Position numbers and translations under genes: made by a program. The notes below the pieces were generated by a model, which saw nothing but the letters and a program-made list of their open reading frames with translations, was not told where the DNA came from and searched no databases. Positions 17,162-26,880 of a stretch of 64,000 nt of DNA are shown in pieces (the stretch's first letter is position 1; every line of letters starts with the position of its first letter). This DNA comes from CAYJPV01 sp964372095 (GTDB taxonomy: Bacteria > Acidobacteriota > Vicinamibacteria > Vicinamibacterales > JAKQTR01): assembly GCA_964372095.1 (NCBI GenBank), contig CAYJPV010000027.1, forward strand, positions 7,935 to 71,934. Reading direction: 5' to 3'.

Positions 17162-18295
17162 GTGGACTGCCGGGCGCTCATCGTTGAACGCATCCGGCAG
17201 TCGGGCCCGCTCACCATGGCCGCCTTCATGGACCTGGCGCTCTACGCGCCCGGTCTCGGCTACTACGCCCGCGCCGCCCAACGTTCCGGGCGCGCGGGCG
17301 ATTTCGTCACCAGCGTCGATATCGGCCCCCTGTTCGGTGCCCTGCTCGCGTCGAGTCTCGCCGGCATGGCCCGGGCCCTGGACGGTGCCGACCCGCCATC
17401 CGAACCCGCCCCTGTCGACCTCGTGGAAGCCGCCGCCGGAAACGGCCGACTGTCCCGCGACGTCCTGGACGCCCTGCGCCAGCGATGCCCGGCCCTGTAC
17501 GACCGCATCCGGCTGACGCTGGTCGAACGCAGCGCCAGCGCGCGGGACGCGCACGCCGCGACGCTGGCCGCCCATACACGACACCTCCGCGCGTCCCGCG
17601 CGGATCTGCCGGCTGGCGTCGACGGCATCATCTTCTGCAATGAACTGCTCGACGCGATGCCGGTTCACGTGGTCACCATGACGGCCGGCGGCCTGGCTGA
17701 AGTCTTCGTCGACCTGGCTGACGAACGTCTCGTGGAACGCCTGGGCCCGCCTTCCACGCCCGCGTTGGGCGCGTACTTCGAGGCGCTGGGTATCTGTCTC
17801 GAGCCCGGGGCCAGAGCCGAGGTCAACCTGGCCGCCATCTCGTGGATCCGGGAGACCGCAACGGCCCTGTCTCGCGGATTCCTGCTCGTCATCGACTACG
17901 GCCACGAAGCCTCCCAGCTGTTTTCCTCGCCCCACGCCACCGGGACGCTGCGGAGCTTCCATCGCCACCTGGCGGACGCGCCGTCTACCGACGCGGCCGG
18001 CACGCCCCCATGGCTCATCGACCCCGGGTCGCGCGATCTCACCACCCATGTCGATCTGACGTCGATCCGGCGCGCGGCGGAATCGGCCGGTCTCCTGACG
18101 GTGGTGGACACCGACCAGTCACGGTTCCTGCTGGGAGAAGCCGAGCGGTCGGGACTGATCTTCGAACTGGAGGCCCCGGATCGCCTGCGTGACCGCCTCG
18201 CCCTGAAGACGCTCCTCGTCCCGGGCGGGATGGGCACGTCCCACCGGGTGCTTGCCTTCGCCAAGGACGTGCCCGCGTTGTCAACGGCGCGTTGA
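17162..18295 (+). CDS. SAM-dependent methyltransferase, MidA/NDUFAF7 family
   Basis: 377 residues from the GTG at 17162. Family features: GLGYYARAAQRSGRAGDFVTS, the SAM-binding LVEAAAGNGRLSRDV, the NELLDAMP motif in GIIFCNELLDAMPVHVV, and LLVIDYGHEAS with the following RSFHRH. The eukaryotic member methylates an arginine of complex I subunit NDUFS2; bacterial members are mostly uncharacterised, and respiratory-complex assembly is only an extrapolation. It lies between htrA and a CYTH gene in a plus-strand operon. Confidence 0.88.
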   Translation: MDCRALIVERIRQSGPLTMAAFMDLALYAPGLGYYARAAQRSGRAGDFVTSVDIGPLFGALLASSLAGMARALDGADPPSEPAPVDLVEAAAGNGRLSRDVLDALRQRCPALYDRIRLTLVERSASARDAHAATLAAHTRHLRASRADLPAGVDGIIFCNELLDAMPVHVVTMTAGGLAEVFVDLADERLVERLGPPSTPALGAYFEALGICLEPGARAEVNLAAISWIRETATALSRGFLLVIDYGHEASQLFSSPHATGTLRSFHRHLADAPSTDAAGTPPWLIDPGSRDLTTHVDLTSIRRAAESAGLLTVVDTDQSRFLLGEAERSGLIFELEAPDRLRDRLALKTLLVPGGMGTSHRVLAFAKDVPALSTAR

Positions 18296-18314
18296 CGGCG
18301 TACAGTGTTCCACC

Positions 18315-18884
18315 ATGGGCGCCGCCATCGAACGTGAGATCAAGCTGCGGTTCGACACACCGGCCCAGGCCCGCGCGGCCGTCGCGCGCACCGGGGCCAC
18401 ACCGCTGCACGGCCGCCGCTTCCAGGAAGACGTCCTGCTGGACGCCGACGACGAATACCTGCGCCGGCAGCGGAGCGTGCTGCGCGTGCGCAACGAAGGC
18501 CAGCGCAGCCTGGTGACGTTCAAGGGCCCTGTCCAGCCGGGCCCCATGAAGGTACGCGAAGAACTCGAAACGGTCATCGCCGACGGCGACATCGTCCTGG
18601 CGGTGTTCGAGCGCCTGGGCCTGCACGTGTGGTTCCGCTACCAGAAGTACCGCGAGGAGTTTGCGCTCGACGACGTGGTGATTGCCGTGGACGAGACGCC
18701 GGTCGGCACGTTTGTCGAAATCGAAGGCGGCGAACAGGGCATCAACGCGACCGCCGCCGCGATGGGAAAGGGTCCCGCCGACTACATCCTGGATTCGTAC
18801 CATCGCCTGTTCCTGACGTATCGGGAGGCCCTGGGCTTCGCGGGGCACGACATGGTCTTCGACGACCCCAGCCGCCTGGCGTGA
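18315..18884 (+). CDS. CYTH-domain protein (class IV adenylate cyclase-like)
   Basis: 189 residues. The N-terminus has the CYTH signature ExExK in IEREIKLRF. Further charged strands of the triphosphate tunnel follow: VLRVRNEG, LVTFKGP, KVREELE, YQKYREEF and the acidic TFVEIEGG. CYTH proteins hydrolyse or cyclise triphosphorylated substrates such as ATP, thiamine triphosphate or tripolyphosphate; which applies here is not visible. The start is the ATG at 18315. The stop codon overlaps the start of the next gene by one base (TGATG). Confidence 0.88.
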   Translation: MGAAIEREIKLRFDTPAQARAAVARTGATPLHGRRFQEDVLLDADDEYLRRQRSVLRVRNEGQRSLVTFKGPVQPGPMKVREELETVIADGDIVLAVFERLGLHVWFRYQKYREEFALDDVVIAVDETPVGTFVEIEGGEQGINATAAAMGKGPADYILDSYHRLFLTYREALGFAGHDMVFDDPSRLA

Positions 18885-19891
18885 TGGCCCCCGGCACTGT
18901 CCCTGGATCCGCCGCGGCCACGTGGCCCGCCCTGGTGCTGACGGCGGGCCTGGGCACGCGACTGCACCCGCTCTCGGGCGTACGCGCGAAACCCGCGCTT
19001 CCGGTGGCCGGCATCCCGCTGGCGGGCCGGGTGCTGCAGTGGCTGGCTGCGGCGGGCGTGCGCGACGCCGTGCTGAACCTGCATCACCGGCCCGACACCG
19101 TCACGCGCGCCGTCGGTGACGGATCCCGGTACGGCGTGCGAGTACGGTACTCCTGGGAACCGACGATCCTCGGCAGCGCCGGCGGCCCGGCCCGCGCGCT
19201 GCCGCTGCTGGACGCCCCGCGGTTCTTCCTCGTCAATGGCGACACGCTGACCGATGTCGATCTGCGGGCGATGGCCCGGCGTCACGTCGAATCGGGCGCG
19301 GCCGTGACGATGGCGCTCGTCGCGAACCCCGACCCGCGCCACTACGGGGGCGTGCAGGTGGCGCCAGACGGTGCCATCATCGGGTTCACGCGGCGCGGTC
19401 CCGACAATGCGGGCTGGCACTTCGTTGGTGTCCAGATCGTGAATGCCGACGTGTTCGCCCCTCTGGATCCGGAAAGCCCCGCAGAGTCGGTGGGCGCGCT
19501 GTACCGGGATCTGATCCGGTCCGGGCCCGGCGCGATCCGGGGGTACTGCTGCGATGCGGTCTTCCACGACATCGGGACGGCCGCCGACTACCTCGACACG
19601 AGCCTCTCGCTGGCAGCCCGCGAGTCGGCACACGGGGCGCTCACGGGGCGGGACTGCTCGATCGCCCCGCATGCCCGGGTCGACCGGAGCGTGATCTGGG
19701 ATCGTGTCACGGTGGGCGCCGGAGCCAGCCTGACCGAATGCGTGGTGGCGGACGACGTCGAAGTGCCGTCAGGCCTGTCATTCACCCGGAAAGCCCTGGT
19801 CCGTCGCGAGGGGCTCACGCCCGGTCCCCACGATGCCGAGGTCGGCTCGTTGCTGGTAACATCCCTGGACGCCTATCGCCCGAAGGACTGA
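18884..19891 (+). CDS. sugar-1-phosphate nucleotidyltransferase (MurU-like)
   Basis: 335 residues. The N-terminal nucleotidyltransferase domain has LVLTAGLGTRLHPLSGVRAK with KPALPVAG, TILGSAGGPARAL, the metal site FFLVNGDTLTDVD and VFHDIGTAADYL. The last ~80 residues form hexapeptide-like turns (CSIAPHARVDRSVIWD, VTVGAGASL). Paired with the kinase encoded next, it fits the MurU-AmgK module in which N-acetylmuramate is phosphorylated at C1 and then uridylylated, bypassing fosfomycin-sensitive synthesis. It is longer than Pseudomonas MurU because of the beta-helix tail, so another sugar such as mannose or glucose is possible. Confidence 0.82.
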   Translation: MAPGTVPGSAAATWPALVLTAGLGTRLHPLSGVRAKPALPVAGIPLAGRVLQWLAAAGVRDAVLNLHHRPDTVTRAVGDGSRYGVRVRYSWEPTILGSAGGPARALPLLDAPRFFLVNGDTLTDVDLRAMARRHVESGAAVTMALVANPDPRHYGGVQVAPDGAIIGFTRRGPDNAGWHFVGVQIVNADVFAPLDPESPAESVGALYRDLIRSGPGAIRGYCCDAVFHDIGTAADYLDTSLSLAARESAHGALTGRDCSIAPHARVDRSVIWDRVTVGAGASLTECVVADDVEVPSGLSFTRKALVRREGLTPGPHDAEVGSLLVTSLDAYRPKD

Positions 19892-19894
19892 GTG

Positions 19895-20929
19895 ATGACG
19901 ACGCTGAAGAACGCCCCCGACAGCCCCCTGCCCGAAGCCGTGCGCACATACGTCACCCGCGTCAGCCCGGCGACCGACCATGGCGTCGTCATCCCGCTGA
20001 CCGGCGACGCGTCCGACCGGCGGTACTTCCGCCTCATGAGGCGCGGGCAGCCGTCCGTCGTGATCGCGCTCCATGCGGCTCCGTTCGACCCGGCAACCCT
20101 GCCGTTCATCAACGTGGCGGAGTTGCTGTCGCAGGTGCCCGTTCCCGTCCCGGCCATCCTGGATTGCGCGCCCGACCTGGGCATCCTGCTGCAGCAGGAC
20201 CTCGGCGACGTCACGCTGCAGGCCCATCTCGGCGCGGCCACGCCGGCTGAACACGCCGCGCTGTACCGCGAGGCCATCGGGCTCATCGCCACCATCCAGC
20301 GGCGCGGCCAGGAACTCGCCTCGGCGTCCTACATCCCGTACGGGATTGCCTTCGACGTCGCAAAGCTCATGTGGGAAATGGAGTTCTTCACCAAGCACTT
20401 CTGCGTGGGTTACTGCGGGGCGGCGTTCTCCGAGGCGGACCGGGCGTCGCTGACCGTGGAGTGGCAGACGCTGGTCGGCGAACTGGCCGCCGAACCGCGA
20501 GTGCTGTGCCACCGCGACTACCACAGCCGGAATCTCATGTGGCACGACGGCCGGCTCTTCATCATCGACTTCCAGGACGCGCGCATGGGCCCGGACACCT
20601 ACGACCTCGTGTCGCTGCTGCGCGACTCGTACGTGGATATCGGCGAAGCGCAGGTCGAAGAGCACCTGGCGTACTTCCTGGCCCTCAAGGGTCTTCCCAA
20701 TGCAGGTGATCCGGCGCGCGAGTTCCGGCGGCGATTCGACCTCATGGCCCTCCAGCGCAATCTGAAGGCCCTCGGCACCTTCGGCTACCAGGCCGCGACG
20801 CGGGCAAACCCGGTCTACATCCAGTACATCCCGCGAACCCTGCGCCACGCGCGCGCCAACCTGCTCAAGTACGAACGGTTCGAGCGGTTGCACGCGCTCC
20901 TGGCCGCGCACATACCGGAACTGCGCTAG
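19895..20929 (+). CDS. aminoglycoside phosphotransferase-fold sugar kinase (AmgK-like)
   Basis: 344 residues. APH-fold kinase with the nucleotide loop near LTGDASDRRYFRL, catalytic HRDYHSRNLMW (Asp and Asn conserved) and the metal-binding Asp in FIIDFQDARMGP. GDASDRRYFR and the long C-terminal helical part match AmgK, the cell-wall anomeric kinase of N-acetylmuramate and N-acetylglucosamine, rather than antibiotic-resistance enzymes. It directly follows the nucleotidyltransferase gene, as in known amgK-murU pairs. Start ATG 19895, with a GTG three bases earlier possible. The TAG stop opens a long heptamer array. Confidence 0.85.
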   Translation: MTTLKNAPDSPLPEAVRTYVTRVSPATDHGVVIPLTGDASDRRYFRLMRRGQPSVVIALHAAPFDPATLPFINVAELLSQVPVPVPAILDCAPDLGILLQQDLGDVTLQAHLGAATPAEHAALYREAIGLIATIQRRGQELASASYIPYGIAFDVAKLMWEMEFFTKHFCVGYCGAAFSEADRASLTVEWQTLVGELAAEPRVLCHRDYHSRNLMWHDGRLFIIDFQDARMGPDTYDLVSLLRDSYVDIGEAQVEEHLAYFLALKGLPNAGDPAREFRRRFDLMALQRNLKALGTFGYQAATRANPVYIQYIPRTLRHARANLLKYERFERLHALLAAHIPELR

Positions 20930-21143
20930 GGGCGCTGGGGGTTCAGGCTTCGGCTCCGGGCTCCGGGCCCCAGGCCCCGGACTCCGTGTCCCCGCTGTGT
21001 CCCCCGGGCCTAAAGGCCCGGGGCTACGTACCCCCCCGAGTCCCGAGTCCCGAGTCCCGAGCCCCGAGCCCCATGCCCCCTGCCCCTTGCCCCCTGCCCC
21101 CTGCCCCTACCCATGTCCCATGCGCCATGCCCCCTGCCCCGGG
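20927..21143. repeat. heptanucleotide repeat array 5 (31 units)
   Basis: From the TAG of the kinase gene, 31 heptamers keep register: TCCGGGC twice, CCCAGGC, a palindromic block, AGTCCCG three times, AGCCCCG, AGCCCCA, TGCCCCC/TGCCCCT five units, and ACCCATG TCCCATG CGCCATG. The array ends a few bases before the -10 element of the downstream gene. There is no coding capacity in this 262-bp gap. Confidence 0.85.
21001..21026. repeat. GC-rich palindrome inside array 5
   Basis: CCCCGGGCCT-AA-AGGCCCGGGG is a near-perfect 10-bp inverted repeat, followed by CTACGTA. It looks like a REP-type intergenic palindrome and could fold into a strong hairpin in either transcript. Confidence 0.6.
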
Positions 21144-21150
21144 CCCCTGC

Positions 21151-21156
21151 TACAAT
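21151..21156 (+). promoter_or_regulatory. -10-like element
   Basis: TACAAT, 35 bases before the GTG at 21192. The -35 region falls in the repeat array and shows no recognisable hexamer. Confidence 0.35.
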
Positions 21157-21191
21157 AGGAGATTCACGTATCTGCAAGGAGAGGTGACTTC

Positions 21192-22079
21192 GTGCGGTTT
21201 GGTGTGTCGACGCAGCTCTATCACGGCCAACGTCTGTGCCGTGCGCATCTCGAGGAGATTGCCGCGCACGGCTTCGACGCGATAGAAGTCGTCGCCACGC
21301 GTACGCACCTGGACTACCACGACGCCGACGCGCTGAAGGCCTTCGCGGGGTGGCTGGGCGACACCGGGCTTCGCCTGCACTCGATTCACGCACCGGTCAC
21401 AGAGTCGGCCGAAGGCGGGCGCTGGGGCGCGGCTTACTCGAACGCGTCCGGCCGCGAGGATGTGCGCCGCCAGGCGGTGCACGAGACGCTGGCGGCCCTG
21501 CAACTGGCGCACCTGGTACCGGTGCACGCGCTCGTCCTCCACCTCGGGCTGCCCGATTCGCTGGCGGCCGGCGGCGACGGGAACTCCCGTGAGGCGGCCC
21601 GGCGCAGCGTTCAGGAGATCGTGGCGGCGGCAGCGGCGCGGGACGTCAGGGTCGCGCTCGAGAACATTCCGAGTGCCCTGGCCACGCCCGAGTCCATTGT
21701 GTCGCTCATCGGGCACGAACTGGAGATTCCCGGCCTCGGCGCGTGCCTGGACTTCGGCCACGCGAACCTGATGGGCGGTGTCGCCGACGCGGTCGAGGCA
21801 TTCGCGGAGGTGCTGACCACCACGCACCTGCACGACAATCACGGGGCCCGCGACGAACACCTGCCGCCGTTCGAGGGCACCATCGCCTGGCCGGAGGCCA
21901 TGATGGCCCTGCGCAAGATCGGCTACGACGGCCTCCTGATGGTGGAGGTGGCGCCCAACGGCGCGCCCGCCGCCGAGGTCCTGGCCCGCGCCCGCCGTGC
22001 CTGTGAGCGGCTCGAGGCGGAACTGGAGACGGCGGTGTTCCCGGTCGGCGACGCTGCCGATCCGATGGTCCGGGCCTGA
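21192..22079 (+). CDS. sugar phosphate isomerase/epimerase family TIM-barrel protein
   Basis: 295 residues from GTG 21192, with AAGGAGAGG upstream. Xylose-isomerase-like TIM barrel (AP endonuclease 2 superfamily): FGVSTQLYHG first strand, GFDAIEV, LHSIHAP, a metal-ligand Glu in LENIPSALATPES, LDFGHANLMGG, THLHDNHGARDEH and the final YDGLLMVEVAP. Conserved acidic and His ligands indicate one divalent metal. The substrate is probably a ketose, inositol derivative or sugar phosphate, but it cannot be specified. It precedes asnS by 22 bases. Confidence 0.83.
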   Translation: MRFGVSTQLYHGQRLCRAHLEEIAAHGFDAIEVVATRTHLDYHDADALKAFAGWLGDTGLRLHSIHAPVTESAEGGRWGAAYSNASGREDVRRQAVHETLAALQLAHLVPVHALVLHLGLPDSLAAGGDGNSREAARRSVQEIVAAAAARDVRVALENIPSALATPESIVSLIGHELEIPGLGACLDFGHANLMGGVADAVEAFAEVLTTTHLHDNHGARDEHLPPFEGTIAWPEAMMALRKIGYDGLLMVEVAPNGAPAAEVLARARRACERLEAELETAVFPVGDAADPMVRA

Positions 22080-22101
22080 ACGCCGGGAGAGGGAGCTGGG
22101 G

Positions 22102-23409
22102 ATGACACACGAAGGCACACTGGCATACATCGAAGATATCGCCCGTTATGACGGGCAGCGGGTGATCATCCGCGGCTGGCTCCACAACCGGCGCTCCAGC
22201 GGCAAGATCCACTTCCTCAGGATCCGTGACGGCAGCGGGTTCATCCAGGCGGTCATGTCGAAAGCCGCCGTGGATGACGAAACCTTCCGCCGGGCCGACC
22301 ACCTGACGCAGGAGACGTCGCTGATCCTCTCGGGCACGGTGCGCGCCGACCAGCGGGCCCCGGGCGGTTACGAACTCGACGCCCACACGCTCGAAGTCGT
22401 CAGTGTCGCCGAGGACTACCCCATCACGCCGAAAGAACACGGCGTCGATTACCTGATGGACCGGCGTCACCTCTGGATCCGGACCGAGCGCCAGCACGCC
22501 ATCCTGCGCATCCGGGCCGAGGTCATCGCCGCCGTGCGCGCGTTCTTCGACGATCGCGGGTTCACCCTCGCCGATGGCCCCATCTTCACGCCGGCGGCCT
22601 GCGAGGGCACGACGACGCTGTTCCCCGTCAAGTACTTCGACGACGAGACCGCGTACCTGACGCAGAGCGGCCAGCTCTACAACGAAGCCAACGCCATGGC
22701 CCTTGGCCGGGTCTACTGCTTCGGACCCACGTTCCGGGCCGAGAAGTCGAAGACGCGCCGCCATCTCACGGAGTTCTGGATGGTCGAGCCGGAGGTGGCG
22801 TGGGCCACCCTCGACGACGTCATCGAACTGGCCGAGGATCTGGTGGTCTCGGTGGTGCAGCGCGTCGTCGCGAAACGCCGCCTGGAGCTGACGAAACTCT
22901 CGCGGGATGTCGCAAAACTCGAGCAGGTCCAGAAACCGTTTCCCCGCATCAGTTATGACGACGCCGTCAAGATGCTGAACGAGAAGGGCCAGCCTTTCGA
23001 GTGGGGAGGCGACTTCGGCGCCCCCGACGAAACGCTCATTTCGTCGGCCTTCGATCGCCCGGTGTGCGTGCACCGGTATCCGTCGCAGGTCAAGGCGTTC
23101 TACATGGAGCCGGACCCGCAGCGCCCGGACGTGGCGCTGTGCGTTGACGTCCTGGCTCCGGAAGGGTACGGCGAGATCATCGGCGGCAGCCAGCGGATCG
23201 CGAGTTACGCGCTGCTGATGCAGCGCATCAAGGAACACAACCTCCCGCCGGAAGCGTTCGAGTGGTACCTCGATCTGCGGCGGTTCGGCGGCGTGCCGCA
23301 CGGCGGCTTCGGCATGGGCATCGAGCGGGTCGTCAGCTGGATCTGCGGCCTCGATCACCTGCGCGAAGCGATCCCGTACGCACGGATGCTGTACAGACTG
23401 TACCCGTAG
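22102..23409 (+). CDS. asnS: asparaginyl-tRNA synthetase
   Basis: 435 residues. N-terminal OB-fold anticodon domain (IIRGWLHNRRSSGKIHFLRI) followed by the class II core. Motif 2 is in FGPTFRAEKSKTRRHLTEFW, and motif 3 in GFGMGIERVVSWICGL. ILTPAACEGTTTLF-type sequence (FTPAACEGTTTLFPV) is the AsnRS signature separating it from AspRS. It charges tRNA-Asn directly, so asparagine incorporation need not rely on GatCAB. ATG 22102 is 22 bases after the TIM-barrel stop; the TAG stop starts heptamer array 6. Confidence 0.94.
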   Translation: MTHEGTLAYIEDIARYDGQRVIIRGWLHNRRSSGKIHFLRIRDGSGFIQAVMSKAAVDDETFRRADHLTQETSLILSGTVRADQRAPGGYELDAHTLEVVSVAEDYPITPKEHGVDYLMDRRHLWIRTERQHAILRIRAEVIAAVRAFFDDRGFTLADGPIFTPAACEGTTTLFPVKYFDDETAYLTQSGQLYNEANAMALGRVYCFGPTFRAEKSKTRRHLTEFWMVEPEVAWATLDDVIELAEDLVVSVVQRVVAKRRLELTKLSRDVAKLEQVQKPFPRISYDDAVKMLNEKGQPFEWGGDFGAPDETLISSAFDRPVCVHRYPSQVKAFYMEPDPQRPDVALCVDVLAPEGYGEIIGGSQRIASYALLMQRIKEHNLPPEAFEWYLDLRRFGGVPHGGFGMGIERVVSWICGLDHLREAIPYARMLYRLYP

Positions 23410-23497
23410 CTGGGGATTGGGGATTGGGGGCTGGGGATGGGGGGGAATGCACCCTCGGCCTCCGTCCCCAACCGCCAACCCCCAACCCCCAACCCCC
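23407..23497. repeat. heptanucleotide repeat array 6, TAG stop to ATG start
   Basis: The 91 bases from the asnS TAG to the base before the rimO ATG are exactly 13 heptamers. They are TAGCTGG, GGATTGG twice, GGGCTGG, GGATGGG, a short transition, then AACCGCC and three AACCCCC. The G-rich front and C-rich back can pair as a long imperfect hairpin. No ribosome-binding site is visible before rimO. Confidence 0.85.
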
Positions 23498-24886
23498 ATG
23501 AAAATTGGATTTGTCTCCCTCGGCTGCCCGAAGAACCTCGTGGATTCCGAGGTCATGATCGGGCTCGTGGAGCAGGCCGGGCACCAGGTCACCGCCGATG
23601 CCGGCGACGCCGAGGTGCTCGTCGTGAACACCTGTGCCTTCATCGACTCCGCCAAGCAGGAGTCGGTGGACGCCATCCTCGAGATGGCCGAACTCAAACG
23701 GTCCGGCAAGTGCCAGCGGCTGGTGGTCACGGGCTGCCTGGCCGAGCGGTACCGCGAGGAACTCCGGGCCCAGATCGGCGACATCGACGCGCTGCTCGGC
23801 ACGGGCGAAGTCCCGGCCATTGTCGGCGCCGTCACGGGTCGCACACCGTCCGCCGCCGCGGTTCCGGTCCCGCTGTTCCGGACGCGGGCTGACGCGGGCG
23901 CCCCCCCGGCCACGGCGCCGTTGCCCGATTACCTCTACGACGCGCAGACGCCCCGCACCCTGGTCACGCCTCGGCACTTCGCCTACGTGAAGATCGCCGA
24001 AGGGTGCGACTACAGTTGCGCGTTCTGCATCATCCCGACGCTGCGCGGTCACTACCGGAGCCGGACGTCCGAGTCCATCCTCACCGAGGCGCGGCGGCTG
24101 GCTGAACGCGGCGTGAAAGAACTGCTGCTCATCTCGCAGGACACGACGTTCTACGGCATCGACCGCGGCGAACGCGGGGCCCTTGGGCGGCTCCTGCGCG
24201 AACTGGACAAGGTGCCCGGCCTCGAGTGGATTCGCCTGCTCTACCTCTACCCGACCACGATCACCAACGACGTGCTCGACGCGATGGCCGACTGCGAGAA
24301 GGTCTGCCGCTACGTCGACCTGCCCTTGCAGCATGCATCGGCAGCGGTGCTGAAGCGCATGAAGCGGCCCGGGACGGGCACGACGTACCGCCGGCTGCTG
24401 GATCGGATCCGTACGCGCGTGCCGGGCGTGACGCTTCGAACGACGTTCATCGTCGGGTTCCCGGGGGAAACCGACAGCGAATTCGCCGAACTGCAGTCGT
24501 TCGTGACGGACATCGCCTTCGATCACGTCGGCGTCTTCACCTACTCCCACGAAGAAGGCACGCCGGCCTATGCCCGGGTCGACGATGTGCCGGCCCGGAC
24601 CAAGACGAAGCGGCGGAACGCCCTGATGGCGGCGCAGCGGCGGATTGTCCGGCGCGCGCTGCGGCGGCGGCAGGGGGAGCGGGTGCGCGTCCTGCTGGAC
24701 GGTCCGGCGCCGGATCACGGGCTGGTGCTCAGGGGCCGGCTGGAAGGCCAGGCGCCCGAGATCGACTCGTGCGTCTATCTCACCGACGCCGATCCCGACC
24801 TGTACGGCGCCGGAGACTTCGTCGAAGGCGTCATCGTGGGGGGCCGGGACTACGACGTGATCGTCCGGCCGTTGCCCGGGGTTTAG
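23498..24886 (+). CDS. rimO: ribosomal protein S12 methylthiotransferase RimO
   Basis: 462 residues. The N-terminal UPF0004 domain starts MKIGFVSLGCPKNLVDSEVM with Cys ligands for the auxiliary cluster (also VVNTCAF and TGCLAERY). The radical-SAM cluster motif CDYSCAFC follows in AEGCDYSCAFCIIPTLRG, and a TRAM-type C-terminal domain covers about 395-460. RimO adds a methylthio group to Asp of ribosomal protein S12; the sequence LVDSEVM favours RimO over MiaB. The start follows C-rich heptamers without a Shine-Dalgarno, so translation may be coupled to asnS or poorly initiated. Confidence 0.93.
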   Translation: MKIGFVSLGCPKNLVDSEVMIGLVEQAGHQVTADAGDAEVLVVNTCAFIDSAKQESVDAILEMAELKRSGKCQRLVVTGCLAERYREELRAQIGDIDALLGTGEVPAIVGAVTGRTPSAAAVPVPLFRTRADAGAPPATAPLPDYLYDAQTPRTLVTPRHFAYVKIAEGCDYSCAFCIIPTLRGHYRSRTSESILTEARRLAERGVKELLLISQDTTFYGIDRGERGALGRLLRELDKVPGLEWIRLLYLYPTTITNDVLDAMADCEKVCRYVDLPLQHASAAVLKRMKRPGTGTTYRRLLDRIRTRVPGVTLRTTFIVGFPGETDSEFAELQSFVTDIAFDHVGVFTYSHEEGTPAYARVDDVPARTKTKRRNALMAAQRRIVRRALRRRQGERVRVLLDGPAPDHGLVLRGRLEGQAPEIDSCVYLTDADPDLYGAGDFVEGVIVGGRDYDVIVRPLPGV

Positions 24887-24901
24887 GGCGGGTGATATAC
24901 T
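24872..24901 (+). promoter_or_regulatory. putative sigma-70 promoter of the rimP-nusA-infB operon
   Basis: TTGCCC (24872-24877), 18-bp spacer and TATACT (24896-24901), overlapping the end of rimO and about 78 bases before rimP. Confidence 0.55.
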
Positions 24902-24934
24902 AAACTGCTTCGGAAGTCCCATCTGGAACTGCTG

Positions 24935-24958
24935 AAGTGGGCTCGGAGCCCACTTTTT
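24935..24958 (+). ncRNA. rimP leader hairpin
   Basis: AAGTGGGCT-CGG-AGCCCACTT is a 9-bp hairpin followed by a U-tract (24952-24958), located 20 bases before the rimP start. A terminator-like hairpin in this exact place is widespread before rimP-nusA operons. It probably acts as a leader where transcription is attenuated or NusA-controlled, rather than as an end of rimO transcription. Confidence 0.7.
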
Positions 24959-24978
24959 GCGTTTCAGGGGGAGGGCAC

Positions 24979-25494
24979 GTGACCGGGAAAGAGACCGAGG
25001 CCAGTCGGCTGGCACAGATTCGGGCCGTTGCGGAACGGGTGGCGCAGTCGCACGGGCTCGAGGTGTTCGACCTCCAGTTCCGGACGGAATCGCACGGCTG
25101 GGTGCTGCGCGTATTCCTCGACAAACCCGGCACGGGCGTAGTGCCCGGCAAGGCCGGGTCGGCCCTGGTGGATGGCGTCACGATCCAGGACTGCCAGCGG
25201 GTCAGCCTGGATCTGGGCACCCTGCTGGACGTCGAAGACGCGGTAGGGCATCACTACACCCTCGAGGTGTCGTCGCCTGGTCTGGACCGGCCGCTCCGGG
25301 GCGCTGAGGACTACGTGCGGTTCAACGGATGCCTCGCAAAGATCGTGCTGACGGAAGCCGTGGACGGCGTGAAACACGTGGCGGGCCGGCTGAAGGGGCT
25401 TGAAGACGGAAACGTGGTGGTGGCCGACGGTAAACGAATCCGGCGGATTCCCCTGGCCCTCATCGCGCGCGCCAGGTTGGATGTGGAGTTCTAA
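24979..25494 (+). CDS. rimP: ribosome maturation factor RimP
   Basis: 171 residues from the GTG at 24979, preceded by GGGGGAGGG. It has the two-domain RimP fold: an N-terminal alpha/beta domain ending in GTLLDVEDAVGHHYTLEVSS and the family motif SSPGLDRPL, then an Sm-like domain (about 105-171) with KIVLTEAVDG and IALIARARL-like ending. Needed for 30S assembly around S12. The first gene of the translation operon; nusA starts directly after its TAA stop. Confidence 0.93.
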   Translation: MTGKETEASRLAQIRAVAERVAQSHGLEVFDLQFRTESHGWVLRVFLDKPGTGVVPGKAGSALVDGVTIQDCQRVSLDLGTLLDVEDAVGHHYTLEVSSPGLDRPLRGAEDYVRFNGCLAKIVLTEAVDGVKHVAGRLKGLEDGNVVVADGKRIRRIPLALIARARLDVEF

Positions 25495-26835
<1,341 letters not shown>

Positions 26836-26880
26836 CGATCCGGAAACCGGGGCTAGCAGGTCACCCACTCGAGGTCAGCG

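Noticed and set aside
20927..21143. CRISPR-like array
   Set aside because: Units are 7 bases and degenerate, with no spacers and no cas genes, so this is a simple tandem repeat.
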